Positions 27,893-35,844 of a DNA stretch of 64,000 nucleotides are shown piece by piece. A program made the translations under genes and the position numbers. The notes beneath the pieces were generated by a model. It worked only from the letters and a program-made list of their open reading frames with translations, did no database searches and had not been told where the DNA came from. Location: contig NZ_CP040915.1 in the NCBI RefSeq assembly GCF_006352065.1, positions 3,782,001 through 3,846,000 of the forward strand, given 5' to 3'. How positions within the stretch are numbered: the first letter of the stretch is position 1; each line of letters begins with the position of its first letter. Source of the DNA: Georgenia yuyongxinii. GTDB lineage: Bacteria > Actinomycetota > Actinomycetes > Actinomycetales > Actinomycetaceae.

Positions 27893-28909
27893 TCAGAGCC
27901 ACCGGTGCCGCTTGAAGACCAGGTAGAGCACGGTGCCCATGACGACCATGCCGAGCAGGGCAAGGGGGTACCCGAGAACCCAGGCCAGCTCGGGCATGTG
28001 GCGGAAGTTCATCCCGTAGATCGTGCCGATGAGGGTCGGGGCGAACAGGATCGCCGCCCAGGACGAGATGCGCTTGACCTGCTCGCTCTGCAGATAGCTG
28101 GCCTCGGTGAGCCGGCGCGTCTCGTCGTTCTGCTGCTGGGCCACGAGCGTCGCGTTGACGAGGAGGGCGTTCTGGAGCAGGGCGCGGAAGGAGTCCGCGC
28201 GCTCGACGATCCGCAGCGCGTGGTCGTGGACGTCGCGCAGCTTGTGCTGCAGCTCGATGTCCACCCCGTAGCGGTCGAAGCCCTGCTCGAGGTTCTCCAG
28301 GATCGGCAGCAGCGGGTGGGTGGCCCGCTGGAAGGCGATCACCTCACGGGACAGCTCGTAGATGCGGCGGGACACCGTCGGGTCGCTGCTGAAGAGCTCG
28401 TCCTCGATCTCGTCGATGTCGTTCTCCAGCCCGGCGGCCACCGGGGCGTACTCGTCGACGACCTGGTCGAGGATGGCGTACAGCACGGCCTCGGGTCCCA
28501 GCCGCAGCATGTGGGGCTCGCGCTCCAGCCGGCGCCGGACCTCGCCGAGGTCGGGCGACTCCGCGTGTCGGACGGTGACGACGAAGCTCGGCCCCGTAAA
28601 GACGTGCAGCTCGCCGAACTCGACCTTCTCGGTGCTGTCGACGTAGCGGGCCGGGCGCAGCACCGTGAACAAGGTGTGGCCGTACCGTTCCAGCTTGGGC
28701 CGCTGGTGCGCCTTGTTGGTGTCCTCCTCGGCGAGCTCGTGGAGGTCGAACTCCTGGGCAACCGCGCGCACCTCGGCGGCGTCGGGCCGGTACAGACCGA
28801 GCCAGGCCATGCCGCCGTGCTCGCGCAGCAGCCCGAAGGTCGCCTCGAGGGTCGGCGGGCTGGCGGCCCGGGCGCCGTCGACGTAGATGACGTTGTCCAC
28901 CACAGTCAT
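27893..28909 (-). CDS. corA: CorA-family Mg2+/Co2+ transporter
   Basis: 338 residues. The large cytoplasmic N-terminal domain is followed by two C-terminal membrane helices with the YGMNF signature (GMN motif) at the end of the first and an LGYPLALLGMVVMGTVLYLVF second helix, ending in KRHRWL. The loop between them (RHMPELAW) is the periplasmic entrance. ATG at 28909 behind gggaagg. Its stop abuts the HspR site of clpB, so clpB's promoter overlaps the end of corA. Confidence 0.93.
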   Translation of the reverse strand: MTVVDNVIYVDGARAASPPTLEATFGLLREHGGMAWLGLYRPDAAEVRAVAQEFDLHELAEEDTNKAHQRPKLERYGHTLFTVLRPARYVDSTEKVEFGELHVFTGPSFVVTVRHAESPDLGEVRRRLEREPHMLRLGPEAVLYAILDQVVDEYAPVAAGLENDIDEIEDELFSSDPTVSRRIYELSREVIAFQRATHPLLPILENLEQGFDRYGVDIELQHKLRDVHDHALRIVERADSFRALLQNALLVNATLVAQQQNDETRRLTEASYLQSEQVKRISSWAAILFAPTLIGTIYGMNFRHMPELAWVLGYPLALLGMVVMGTVLYLVFKRHRWL

Positions 28910-29020
28910 AACGCAACCTTCCCGCACGACGCACCCGGATGCGCTCTCGCATGGCCCACCCGGATGCGCGGCCCCCCTCGACGACCTACCGTGCACCCAC
29001 AATGAACGAGGGAGGAAGCC

Positions 29021-29326
29021 ATGGGGTTCGACGACCTGGCCCGGAAGGCCAAGGACGCCTTCCAGAGTGAGAAGGTGCAGCAGGCGTTGCGCTCGGAGAA
29101 GGCGGAGACGGTCAGCGACACCGTGCTTGAGAAGGCCGCCGGGATGGCCGACAAGGCCACGGGCGGCAAGTACGAGCAGCAGATCGCCGGTGCCCGGAAC
29201 ATGGCCGACACCAAGATCGGCACCGACAACCCCAGCAGCCTTCCAGACCCCCGACGACGAGAGCGGGCAGGGGGGGACCCCCGCCCGCCCGTGACAGCCG
29301 GTACGGGTCAGGAGGGCCGCCGCTAG
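29021..29326 (+). CDS. Small Rv0909/MT0933-like antitoxin-family protein
   Basis: 101 residues, no membrane segment. The N-terminal half (GFDDLARKAKDAFQSEKVQQAL, then VSDTVLEKAAGMADKATGGKYEQQIA) matches the short hydrophilic 'MT0933-like antitoxin' family. The C-terminal third is Pro/Arg-rich and differs from its paralogue at 30894. A strong ribosome site (gggaggaagcc) precedes the ATG. No toxin gene is adjacent; its stop overlaps the convergent amidase stop by 4 bp (the CTAG at 29323-29326). The antitoxin label comes from the family name only; a stress-hydrophilin role is equally possible. Confidence 0.65.
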   Translation: MGFDDLARKAKDAFQSEKVQQALRSEKAETVSDTVLEKAAGMADKATGGKYEQQIAGARNMADTKIGTDNPSSLPDPRRRERAGGDPRPPVTAGTGQEGRR

Positions 29327-30783
29327 ACCTCGACGCCGGGCGCGAACATCGGCCACGGGTCGGCGGCCTCCAGCTGCGCCGCGAGCGCCAGGAGCGTCTC
29401 CTCCTGCCCGAGCCGAGCGCCGAGCATGACACCGAAGGGCAGCTCGCGGGCGCCGTCGCCCTCGTCGACCACCTGCCGGTGCAAGGGCAGGGAGATCGCC
29501 GGGGCCCCGATGAGGTTCCACGCCGAGGTCCACGGGGTGAAGGCCTTCTGCGCCGCGAAGTCGCCGGCCGGGTCGGAGTCGTCGCGCAGGGCCCCGATCA
29601 GCGCCGGCGGCTGGGCGAGGGTGGGCGTGAGGATGACGTCGAACGCGGACCAGGCCAGCGCCGTCTGCCGGGTCAGGCGCTGGACGTCCGTGACCGCCTG
29701 GGCGTACTGCGCCCCGGTGAACCGCCGGCCGAGCTCGCGCATCCACCGCGTCAGCGGCACCAGGAGCTCCTCCTGCTCGGGCGGCACGGGCGCACCCAGC
29801 ACCCCGACGGCCCACAGCGGCATGAAGGCGTCCCACTGCTCCGGTGCGAAGGGCACCGGCGCCTCCGCGAGGTGGTGGCCCAGGCCCTCGAGCAGCCGGG
29901 CGGCCCGGTCGACGGCGGCCCGGGCACCGGGGTGCACCGGCGCCCCGGCGACGTTGACCGGCTCGGTGAGCACGCCGACGCGCAGCGGCGCGGGTGGCTG
30001 GTCGCACGCCTGCAGGAACGTGCTGCGCGGGCCGGGCAGGAGGTAGTGGTCACCCGGCCAGGGTGGGGCGAGCACGTCGAGGAAGGCCGCGGTGTCGCGC
30101 ACCGTGCGGGTGAGCACGCCGTTCACGCCCAACCCGGCGCCGTCGACGCCGTACGGCCCGGAAGAGATCCGGCCGCGGCTGGGCTTGAGTCCCACCAGGC
30201 CCGTGGCGGCCGCCGGGATGCGGATCGACCCGCCACCGTCGCTGCCGTGGGCCACCGGCACGATGCCGGCCGCGACGGCGGCTGCCGCACCGCCGCTGGA
30301 GCCACCGGCGGACCGGGTGAGGTCCCAGGGCGTACGGGCCGGGGGTGCGACGTCGGGCTCGGTGTAGGGCGGCAGACCCAGCTCCGGTGTCGTGGTCTTG
30401 CCGACCATGAGCGTGCCGGCCGCGCGCAGCAGCGTCACTACCCCGTCGTCCACGCTCGCGACGTTGCCGGCGAAGGCGGCCGAGCCGCACTCGAACGGCA
30501 GGCCGGCCACCATCGTCAGGTCCTTGACCGGGGCCGGGACGCCCAGGAACGGCGGGAGGACGCCGTCGTCGCGGGCGGCGGTGCCGACGGCGGAGAGCTG
30601 TTCCTCCGCCTCGGCCGCCTGGGCGTGGGCGCGCTTCTCGGCGAGGTGGACGAATGCCCCCACCTGCGGGCCAAGTCGGCGGGCCCGCTCGAGGGTGTGG
30701 TCGGCGATCTCCGACGGCGACACCTCCCCCGCCCGCACGGCAGCGGCGAGGTCGAGGGCGGAGAGCTCGTGGATCTGGGTCAT
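29323..30783 (-). CDS. Amidase-signature family hydrolase
   Basis: 486 residues. Catalytic triad of the amidase signature: Lys in APVKDLTMVAG, cis-Ser in SAGGSSGGAAAAVAAG, and the nucleophile Ser in HGSDGGGSIRIPAAATGLVGLK. The C-terminal FTPWTSAWNLIGAPAISLPL and GVMLGARLGQEETLL are typical. The substrate (an amide, nitrile-derived amide, or 6-aminohexanoate-like compound) cannot be read. The ATG at 30783 has TAGCCT 6 nt upstream, so it is probably leaderless. It is sandwiched between two antitoxin-like genes on the other strand. Confidence 0.9.
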   Translation of the reverse strand: MTQIHELSALDLAAAVRAGEVSPSEIADHTLERARRLGPQVGAFVHLAEKRAHAQAAEAEEQLSAVGTAARDDGVLPPFLGVPAPVKDLTMVAGLPFECGSAAFAGNVASVDDGVVTLLRAAGTLMVGKTTTPELGLPPYTEPDVAPPARTPWDLTRSAGGSSGGAAAAVAAGIVPVAHGSDGGGSIRIPAAATGLVGLKPSRGRISSGPYGVDGAGLGVNGVLTRTVRDTAAFLDVLAPPWPGDHYLLPGPRSTFLQACDQPPAPLRVGVLTEPVNVAGAPVHPGARAAVDRAARLLEGLGHHLAEAPVPFAPEQWDAFMPLWAVGVLGAPVPPEQEELLVPLTRWMRELGRRFTGAQYAQAVTDVQRLTRQTALAWSAFDVILTPTLAQPPALIGALRDDSDPAGDFAAQKAFTPWTSAWNLIGAPAISLPLHRQVVDEGDGARELPFGVMLGARLGQEETLLALAAQLEAADPWPMFAPGVEV

Positions 30784-30893
30784 GCCCCGAGGCTAACCAC
30801 AGCCCGGTGTCCGGTTGCAGGGCCGGCGGTGCGGCGCGAGGCTCGACCTCGTGACGCTGGCCGGCGTGACGGTTCGATGAAGGGACGGCAGCC

Positions 30894-31076
30894 ATGAGCA
30901 TCGGCGACCTGGGCGACAAGGCCAAGGACCTCGCGGGCAGCGAGAAGGCCGAAGGGATCAGCGACTCCGGCATCGAAAAGGCCAAGGACGCGGCGAGCGA
31001 GAAAACCGGCGGCAAGTTCGACGAGCAGCTGGACAAGGGCGGCGACGCCGCCGACCAGCGACTCGGCAACGAGTAG
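30894..31076 (+). CDS. Short Rv0909/MT0933-like antitoxin-family protein (paralogue)
   Basis: 60 residues, very hydrophilic: SIGDLGDKAKDLAGSEKAEG, then EKAKDAASEKTGGKFDEQLDKGGDAADQRLG. It is a shorter paralogue of the protein at 29021, sharing the K-A-K-D start, the SEKAE stretch and the TGGK(F/Y) segment. No toxin partner is visible. It stands 118 bp before two repeat proteins on the same strand and may be transcribed with them. Confidence 0.65.
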   Translation: MSIGDLGDKAKDLAGSEKAEGISDSGIEKAKDAASEKTGGKFDEQLDKGGDAADQRLGNE

Positions 31077-31194
31077 CACGCACAGCGTGACATGGTCGGT
31101 GGCCCGGCCATCTCACCGCGCCCTGTTGCAGCCCGGTCGGACCGGGACGAGACTTCAGGTGGCGGCGAGCCCCGGCCAGAACGGAGAGAACGCC

Positions 31195-31518
31195 ATGACC
31201 AGGAAGCACGACCCGGACGCCGAGGAGCCCCGAGCCGCACCGCCCGGGCGCGGCCGTTACGACGAGGGCCAGGCCTCGGACGAGGATCTGCAGGCCGAGC
31301 TCGGCCGGCACCACGGCCGGTACGACGACGGCGAGCGGACCGACACCACGCATCCCTCCACCGACGAGCTGCTCCGCGGCCGGTACGACGAGGGCCAGGC
31401 CACGGACGCGGACCTCGCGGCCGGAGTCCGGCGCCCGCACGGCCGGTACGACGAGGGGACGCGAGCCCCCGACGCCGACTCCGACGACGCCGGCGACGAG
31501 TCCCGGTCCGACTTCTGA
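31195..31518 (+). CDS. Acidic protein of four 21-residue GRYDEG repeats (unrecognised family)
   Basis: 107 residues, strongly acidic and hydrophilic, with no Cys, Trp, signal peptide or membrane segment. The hexapeptide GRY-D-(E/D)-G begins at residues 20, 41, 62 and 83, an exact 21-residue period; in the first and third repeats it is followed by QA(S/T)D. The start is the ATG at 31195 after cggagagaacgcc; an open frame back to 31087 lacks the repeat. I know no named domain for it. A sister protein follows 22 bp later. It is probably disordered or a repeat solenoid; a role in stress protection or ion binding would be a guess. Confidence 0.75.
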   Translation: MTRKHDPDAEEPRAAPPGRGRYDEGQASDEDLQAELGRHHGRYDDGERTDTTHPSTDELLRGRYDEGQATDADLAAGVRRPHGRYDEGTRAPDADSDDAGDESRSDF

Positions 31519-31540
31519 ACCCCACTGGACGAGGTGCCCC

Positions 31541-31837
31541 ATGAGTGAGATCCAGCCGCAGGACCCTGCCCAGCACGTACCCGGCGCGCCGCCTGAGCCG
31601 CACGGCCGCTACGACGAGGGCGAGGTGGCCGAGGAACGCCTCGTCGAGGACGAGCACACCCGCGGCCGCTACGACGAGGGCGAGGTCGCCGAGGAGGTGA
31701 TCGCCAAGGAGGAAGGCGTCCACGGTCGGTTCGACGAGGGCCAGGCGGCGGACGCCACCCTCGACGCCGAGGAGGGCATCGAGGGCAGCTTCGACGAGGG
31801 CCAGGCCAGCGACGACACCCCCTCGCCCACCCCCTGA
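31541..31837 (+). CDS. Acidic protein of four 20-residue GRYDEG repeats (sister of the preceding gene)
   Basis: 98 residues, rich in Glu/Asp. GR(Y/F)DEG (last copy GSFDEG) starts at residues 22, 42, 62 and 82, an exact 20-residue period. The following positions read EVAEE or QA-(A/S)-D, and each repeat carries an acidic stretch before the next Gly. The first two repeats share about 23 identical bases at a 60-bp interval, so duplication is recent there. ATG at 31541 behind ggacgaggtgcccc. No known domain. A strong terminator ends the unit 19 bp after the stop. Confidence 0.75.
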   Translation: MSEIQPQDPAQHVPGAPPEPHGRYDEGEVAEERLVEDEHTRGRYDEGEVAEEVIAKEEGVHGRFDEGQAADATLDAEEGIEGSFDEGQASDDTPSPTP

Positions 31838-31855
31838 CCCGAGGATCCGTCCAGG

Positions 31856-31883
31856 AGCGACCGGCCCAGACGGGCCGGTCGCT
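31856..31883 (+). terminator. Terminator of the GRYDEG unit
   Basis: Perfect 12-bp hairpin AGCGACCGGCCC-agac-GGGCCGGTCGCT followed by CCTT, 18 bp after the stop of the second repeat protein. Confidence 0.88.
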
Positions 31884-31986
31884 CCTTGCTGTTCGCCGCG
31901 GTGCCCGCCGCTCGTCGCCAGGCGTGCGGGCCGCGATGTGTGGCCGACCGTGTCCGGATCGTGACCGGGTGTGGTGGGCGAACCTG

Positions 31987-32015
31987 TTGACAGCGTGTGA
32001 CCGGGCGCACAAGAT
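31987..32015 (+). promoter_or_regulatory. Promoter of the importer/catabolic operon
   Basis: A perfect -35 TTGACA (31987-31992), 17-bp spacer, and CAAGAT (32010-32015) as a modest -10. It stands about 55 bp before the substrate-binding protein gene, in the only sizeable gap before the operon. Confidence 0.6.
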
Positions 32016-32016
32016 G

Positions 32017-32040
32017 CAACCTGAATCACCTCTCAGGTTG
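32017..32040 (+). promoter_or_regulatory. Inverted repeat at the operon's transcription start
   Basis: CAACCTGA-N8-TCAGGTTG begins 2 bp past the -10 box, so it covers the expected start site. It could be an operator (for example for the TetR protein encoded in the operon) or a 5' RNA hairpin; the ribosome site follows. Confidence 0.5.
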
Positions 32041-32068
32041 GGAGGTGCACCCTTAAGGAAGGCGTCTT

Positions 32069-33307
32069 ATGCGAGCCACAAGGAAGTCCCTCGCGCTGAC
32101 CCTCGGCGTCGCGACCATGCTGGCCGTGGCTGCGTGCGCCCCCTCCACCGGAGGTGGCGGGAACGAGAGCACCAGCGGGTCCAGCGAGTCCACCACCGAA
32201 GCCGCCGAGGGTGGCGGCGAGCCGATCAACATCGGCATCATCACCTCGACCACCGGCCCGCTCGCCGCGTACGGCGAGACCTTCGTCGACGGATTCGAGG
32301 CCGGCCTGGACTACGCCACCGACGGCACCGGCGAGGTCAACGGCAGCCCCCTGGAGGTGAAGTTCGAGGACGATGGCGGCGACACCGACCGCGCCGTCAC
32401 CCTCGCCCGTGACCTCATCGGCCAGGGCTACACGATCCTCGGCGGCACCGCCTCCTCCGGCATCGCCCTGTCGCTGGCCGAGCAGGCCGAGCAGAACAAG
32501 GTGCTCTACGTCTCCGGCCCCGCGGCGTCCGACGCCATCACCGGCATCAACGACTACACCTTCCGCTCCGGTCGCCAGTCCCTGCAGGACGTCGCCACCG
32601 CCGGCTCCTTCGTGGACGTCGAGGGTCAGCAGGTGCTGGTCCTCGCCCAGGACAACGCATTCGGCCAGGGCAACTTCGCCGCCGTGCAGGCGGTCCTCGG
32701 GGCCAAGGGCGCCGAGGTGACCTCGGTGATGGTGCCCGAGGACGTCACCGAGTTCACCCCGTTCGCCGCGCAGGTGCGCGACGCCGCACCGACCATGGTG
32801 TTCGTGGCCTGGGCCGGCGCCACTTCCGGTGCGATGTGGCAGGCCCTGGACCAGCAGGGCGTGCTCGACGACATCACCGTCGTCACCGGTCTGGGCGACG
32901 CCTCGACCTTCGGCGCCTACGGCGCGGCGTCGGACAAGATCGACTTCCTCAACCACTACTTCCCCGGTGCGCCGGACAACGAGATCAACGCCGCGATGGT
33001 CGAGCACGTCGAGGCGGCCGGTGGCACGCCCGACCTGTTCACCCCGGACGGCTTCACCGCCGCCCAGATGATCGTCCGCGCGATCGAGGAGGCCGGCGGC
33101 GCCGACGACGTCGACGCCATGATCGCCGCGCTGGAGGGGTGGAGCTTCGACGGGCCCAAGGGCAGCTACACGATCCGTGCGAGCGACCACGCCCTGATCC
33201 AGCCGATGTTCCAGGTCAAGCTCGTCTCCGACGGCAACGGCGGCTGGACGCCGGAGCTCGTCTCCGAGGCGGCAGCGGAGGACGTCGCCCCGCCCGAGGC
33301 CGGCTGA
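32069..33307 (+). CDS. livK: Branched-chain amino acid-type ABC transporter, substrate-binding lipoprotein
   Basis: 412 residues. Lipoprotein signal with lipobox VAAC (Cys23), a Gly/Ser/Thr linker (STGGGGNESTSGSS), then a type I periplasmic-binding fold: INIGIITSTTGPLAAYGETF, LEVKFEDDGGDTDRAVTLARDLI, GGTASSGIALSLAEQAEQ, PDLFTPDGFTAAQMI. The ligand class (leucine-type, amides, urea, aromatic or hydroxy acids) cannot be decided from fold. The acetyl-CoA-forming genes downstream suggest an organic acid. It is the first gene of the operon, with a hairpin after it that would favour extra copies of this protein. Confidence 0.9.
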   Translation: MRATRKSLALTLGVATMLAVAACAPSTGGGGNESTSGSSESTTEAAEGGGEPINIGIITSTTGPLAAYGETFVDGFEAGLDYATDGTGEVNGSPLEVKFEDDGGDTDRAVTLARDLIGQGYTILGGTASSGIALSLAEQAEQNKVLYVSGPAASDAITGINDYTFRSGRQSLQDVATAGSFVDVEGQQVLVLAQDNAFGQGNFAAVQAVLGAKGAEVTSVMVPEDVTEFTPFAAQVRDAAPTMVFVAWAGATSGAMWQALDQQGVLDDITVVTGLGDASTFGAYGAASDKIDFLNHYFPGAPDNEINAAMVEHVEAAGGTPDLFTPDGFTAAQMIVRAIEEAGGADDVDAMIAALEGWSFDGPKGSYTIRASDHALIQPMFQVKLVSDGNGGWTPELVSEAAAEDVAPPEAG

Positions 33308-33348
33308 CCTCGTCCGAGGCCCAGCTGACCTCGGCCGAGGCCGGCTGA
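33288..33348. repeat. 20-21 bp tandem repeat at the livK 3' end
   Basis: Three successive units ending in GCTGA (33288-33307, 33308-33328, 33329-33348), the first containing the livK stop. Units 2 and 3 read cctcg(t/g)ccgaggcc..gctga; unit 1 shares ccgaggccggctga. Confidence 0.7.
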
Positions 33349-33361
33349 CGCGCCCCACACC

Positions 33362-33390
33362 GGGCGGCCGTCCGCTCCGGACGGCCGCCC
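33362..33390 (+). terminator. Intra-operon hairpin between livK and livG
   Basis: Perfect 13-bp stem GGGCGGCCGTCCG-ctc-CGGACGGCCGCCC. Lying between the binding-protein gene and the rest of the importer, it probably acts as partial terminator or mRNA-stabilising structure. Confidence 0.75.
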
Positions 33391-33461
33391 GCGCAGACCG
33401 CACCACCGGCGCCACGCCACCCGGCCCCCGAGCACGCCACCCGGCGCCCCGAGAGGACACC

Positions 33462-34220
33462 ATGCCCAGTTCCGCCGCGCTCACCGTCGAGTCCCTGAGC
33501 TTCCAGGTCGGCGGCGCCAAGATCCTCACCGACGTCAACCTCGAGGTGGCGCCGGGCGAGATGATCGGCGTCATCGGCCCCAACGGGGCCGGCAAGACCA
33601 CGCTGTTCAACATGATCTCCGGGATCCACGCCCCCACGGCCGGCCGGGTGCTTCTCGGGGGCACCGAAATCACCCACGAGCCGATCCACCGCCGGGCCAA
33701 GGCCGGGCTGGGCCGGACCTTCCAGACCTCCAACCTCTTCCCCGGGCTGAGCGTGGCCGAGAACGTGCGCCTGGCCGCCCAACGGCACCTCGGCGGGAAC
33801 CTCTCGGTCTGGCGCTTCCCGCGCCGGGGCGACCATGCCTCCACCCTCGCCGCCGGCTACCTGGACGAGGTGGGGCTGACCGACCTCGCCGAGGCACCGG
33901 CCAGCGGCCTGTCCCACGGCGACAAGCGGAAGCTCGAGATCGCCGTCCTGCTGGCCATGGACCCCAAGGTCATCCTCCTGGACGAGCCCATGGCCGGGGT
34001 GGCCCGCGCCGACGTGCCGGGCCTGAGCGAGGTCATCCGCCGCATGCACCGCGACCACAAGTGCACCGTGCTCATGGTCGAGCACCACATCGACGTGGTC
34101 CTCGGCCTGGTCGAGCGGGTCGCGGTGCTGCACCAGGGCACCATCCTCGCCCTGGACCAGCCCGACGCGATCATGGCCGACCCGCTCGTGCAGAGCGCCT
34201 ACCTGGGAGCCCCCGTATGA
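33462..34220 (+). CDS. livG: ABC transporter ATP-binding protein, LivG type
   Basis: 252 residues. Walker A GPNGAGKT, Q-loop in TFQTSNLFPGL, signature LSHGDKRKLEIA (the usual LSGGQ reads LSHGD, common in LivG), Walker B VILLDEPMAGV, and the switch His in VEHHIDVV. LivG proteins have the extra insert seen here between the Q-loop and signature. It pairs with LivF to power the two permeases. The start has gagaggacacc upstream; its stop overlaps livF by 4 bp. Confidence 0.94.
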   Translation: MPSSAALTVESLSFQVGGAKILTDVNLEVAPGEMIGVIGPNGAGKTTLFNMISGIHAPTAGRVLLGGTEITHEPIHRRAKAGLGRTFQTSNLFPGLSVAENVRLAAQRHLGGNLSVWRFPRRGDHASTLAAGYLDEVGLTDLAEAPASGLSHGDKRKLEIAVLLAMDPKVILLDEPMAGVARADVPGLSEVIRRMHRDHKCTVLMVEHHIDVVLGLVERVAVLHQGTILALDQPDAIMADPLVQSAYLGAPV

Positions 34221-34975
34221 GCCCCATCCTCGAGGTCGAGCACCTCTCCGCCACCATCGCCGGCCAGCCGGTCATCGAGGACATCACGTTCTCCGTGCCC
34301 GCCACCGGCGTCACCGCCGTGCTCGGGCGCAACGGGGTGGGCAAGACGTCCACGATGAAGGCGGTGATGGGTCTCATCGCCCGGTCCGGGAAGGTCGTGT
34401 TCGACGGCGTCCGGATCGACCGGGAGGACACGCACCGCATCGTCCGGCGCGGCATCGGGTACGTCCCCGAGGACCGTGAGGTCTTCGGCTCTCTGACCGT
34501 GGCCGAGAACCTGCGCCTGGCGGAGCGGGACGCCCACCCACGGCGGGACCTCGTCGAGCAGCTGTTCCCGGACCTGGTCCGGCGCGGCGGGCAGCGGGCC
34601 GGCACGCTCTCCGGCGGGCAGCAGCAGATGCTGTCCCTGGCCCGCGCGCTGCTCAACGACAACCGGCTGCTGCTGGTGGACGAGCCGACCAAGGGCCTGG
34701 CCCCCAAGATCGTGACCGAGGTGGCCGAGGCGCTCGAGGAGGCGGCCCGCACCGTGCCGGTCCTGCTCGTCGAGCAGAACCTGCCGGTCATCGAGCGCCT
34801 CGCCGCCGACGTTGTCGTCATCGACTCCGGCCGCGTCGTCCACACCGGCCAGGCGGGCGCCCTACTCGCCGACGCCGAGGCGGTCCACCGGCTGCTCGGC
34901 GTCCACGCCGACACCGCCGACTCCGTGGCCGCCGACGCCGTGGCCGCGGCCACCGCCCCGGAAGGAGTGAAGTGA
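34217..34975 (+). CDS. livF: ABC transporter ATP-binding protein, LivF type
   Basis: 252 residues. Walker A GRNGVGKT, Q-loop region GYVPEDREVFGSLTVAENL (LivF-specific), signature LSGGQQQMLSLARALL, Walker B LLLVDEPTKGLAPKIV, switch residue in VEQNLPV, then a short Ala-rich C-terminal extension (DSVAADAVAAATA). ATG at 34217 overlaps the livG stop; its own stop overlaps the livH GTG. It is a complete ABC subunit. Confidence 0.94.
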   Translation: MSPILEVEHLSATIAGQPVIEDITFSVPATGVTAVLGRNGVGKTSTMKAVMGLIARSGKVVFDGVRIDREDTHRIVRRGIGYVPEDREVFGSLTVAENLRLAERDAHPRRDLVEQLFPDLVRRGGQRAGTLSGGQQQMLSLARALLNDNRLLLVDEPTKGLAPKIVTEVAEALEEAARTVPVLLVEQNLPVIERLAADVVVIDSGRVVHTGQAGALLADAEAVHRLLGVHADTADSVAADAVAAATAPEGVK

Positions 34976-35844
34976 GCACCATCGTCCTGCTGCTGATCAC
35001 CGGACTGGGCCTGGGGGCGCTGTACTTCCTCGTCGCCTCGGGCCTGTCGCTCATCTACGGCCTGATGGGCGTGCTCAACTTCGCGCACGGCTCGTTCCTC
35101 ACCCTCGGCGCGTTCGCGGGCTGGGAGGTCGCCCGCCGCATCGGGCCAGGGACGTGGACCGGCTTCCTGGTCGCGCTGCTGGTCGGGGCACTGGCGGGGG
35201 CGCTCATCGCCGCCCTCACCGAACTCCTGCTCATCCGCCCGCTGTACAACCGGCACATCGAGCAGGTGCTCGTCACGGTCGGCCTGGGCCTGGCCACCGT
35301 GGCGCTGTTCGAGGGCATCTGGGGCACGGACGCGATCAACATCTCCGGGCCGGAGTGGCTCAGCGGCACCACGACCATCCTTGGTGCTCGCGTGCCCAAC
35401 GACCGCTTCCTGGCGATCGCCGTCGCCGTGCTCGTGCTGGCCGCGCTGGTCGCTTTCCTCAAGTTCACCCGGTTCGGGCTCATCATCCGCGCGGGCGTGG
35501 AGAACCGCGCCATGGTCACCGCGCTGGGCATCGACGTGCGCCGCTCCTTCACCCTGGTGTTCGCCATCGGGGGCGCGGCCGCGGGCCTCGGCGGTGTGCT
35601 CGCCTCGCAGTACTTCGACTACGTCTCCGCGCACCTGGGTGCCACGCTGCTGATCTTTGCGTTCATCGTCACCGTCATCGGCGGCCTCGGCTCCCTGGGC
35701 GGGGCGGCCGCGGCAGCGGTGCTCGTGGCCATCCCCCAGCAGTTCGCCAACTACTACTGGGGCGTGGGCGACCTCATCGCGGTGCTGGCCCTCGCCGTCG
35801 TCCTGCTGCTGCGACCCTCCGGACTGATGGGAGCGAAGGCATGA
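34972..35844 (+). CDS. livH: Branched-chain amino acid-type ABC transporter permease, LivH type
   Basis: 290 residues, about eight membrane helices. The N-terminus LLITGLGLGALYFLVASGLSLIYGLMGVLNFAHGSFLTLGA and the later VTVIGGLGSLGGAAAAAVLV are hallmark LivH sequences. GTG start at 34972 in the livF stop (GTGA), ribosome site gaaggag upstream. It forms the channel with LivM. Confidence 0.95.
   Translation: MSTIVLLLITGLGLGALYFLVASGLSLIYGLMGVLNFAHGSFLTLGAFAGWEVARRIGPGTWTGFLVALLVGALAGALIAALTELLLIRPLYNRHIEQVLVTVGLGLATVALFEGIWGTDAINISGPEWLSGTTTILGARVPNDRFLAIAVAVLVLAALVAFLKFTRFGLIIRAGVENRAMVTALGIDVRRSFTLVFAIGGAAAGLGGVLASQYFDYVSAHLGATLLIFAFIVTVIGGLGSLGGAAAAAVLVAIPQQFANYYWGVGDLIAVLALAVVLLLRPSGLMGAKA

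Noticed and set aside
24749-29005. A 1418-codon open frame on the plus strand
   Set aside because: It is antisense to clpB, corA and the beta-lactamase-like gene. Long stop-free antisense frames are expected at this GC content, and the translation shows no domain.
31195-31837. Possible CRISPR array or non-coding satellite, because of 60- and 63-bp periodic DNA
   Set aside because: The periodicity is in frame, spacing equals 20 and 21 codons, repeats differ at third positions, and start, ribosome sites and terminator are present. It is a coding repeat.
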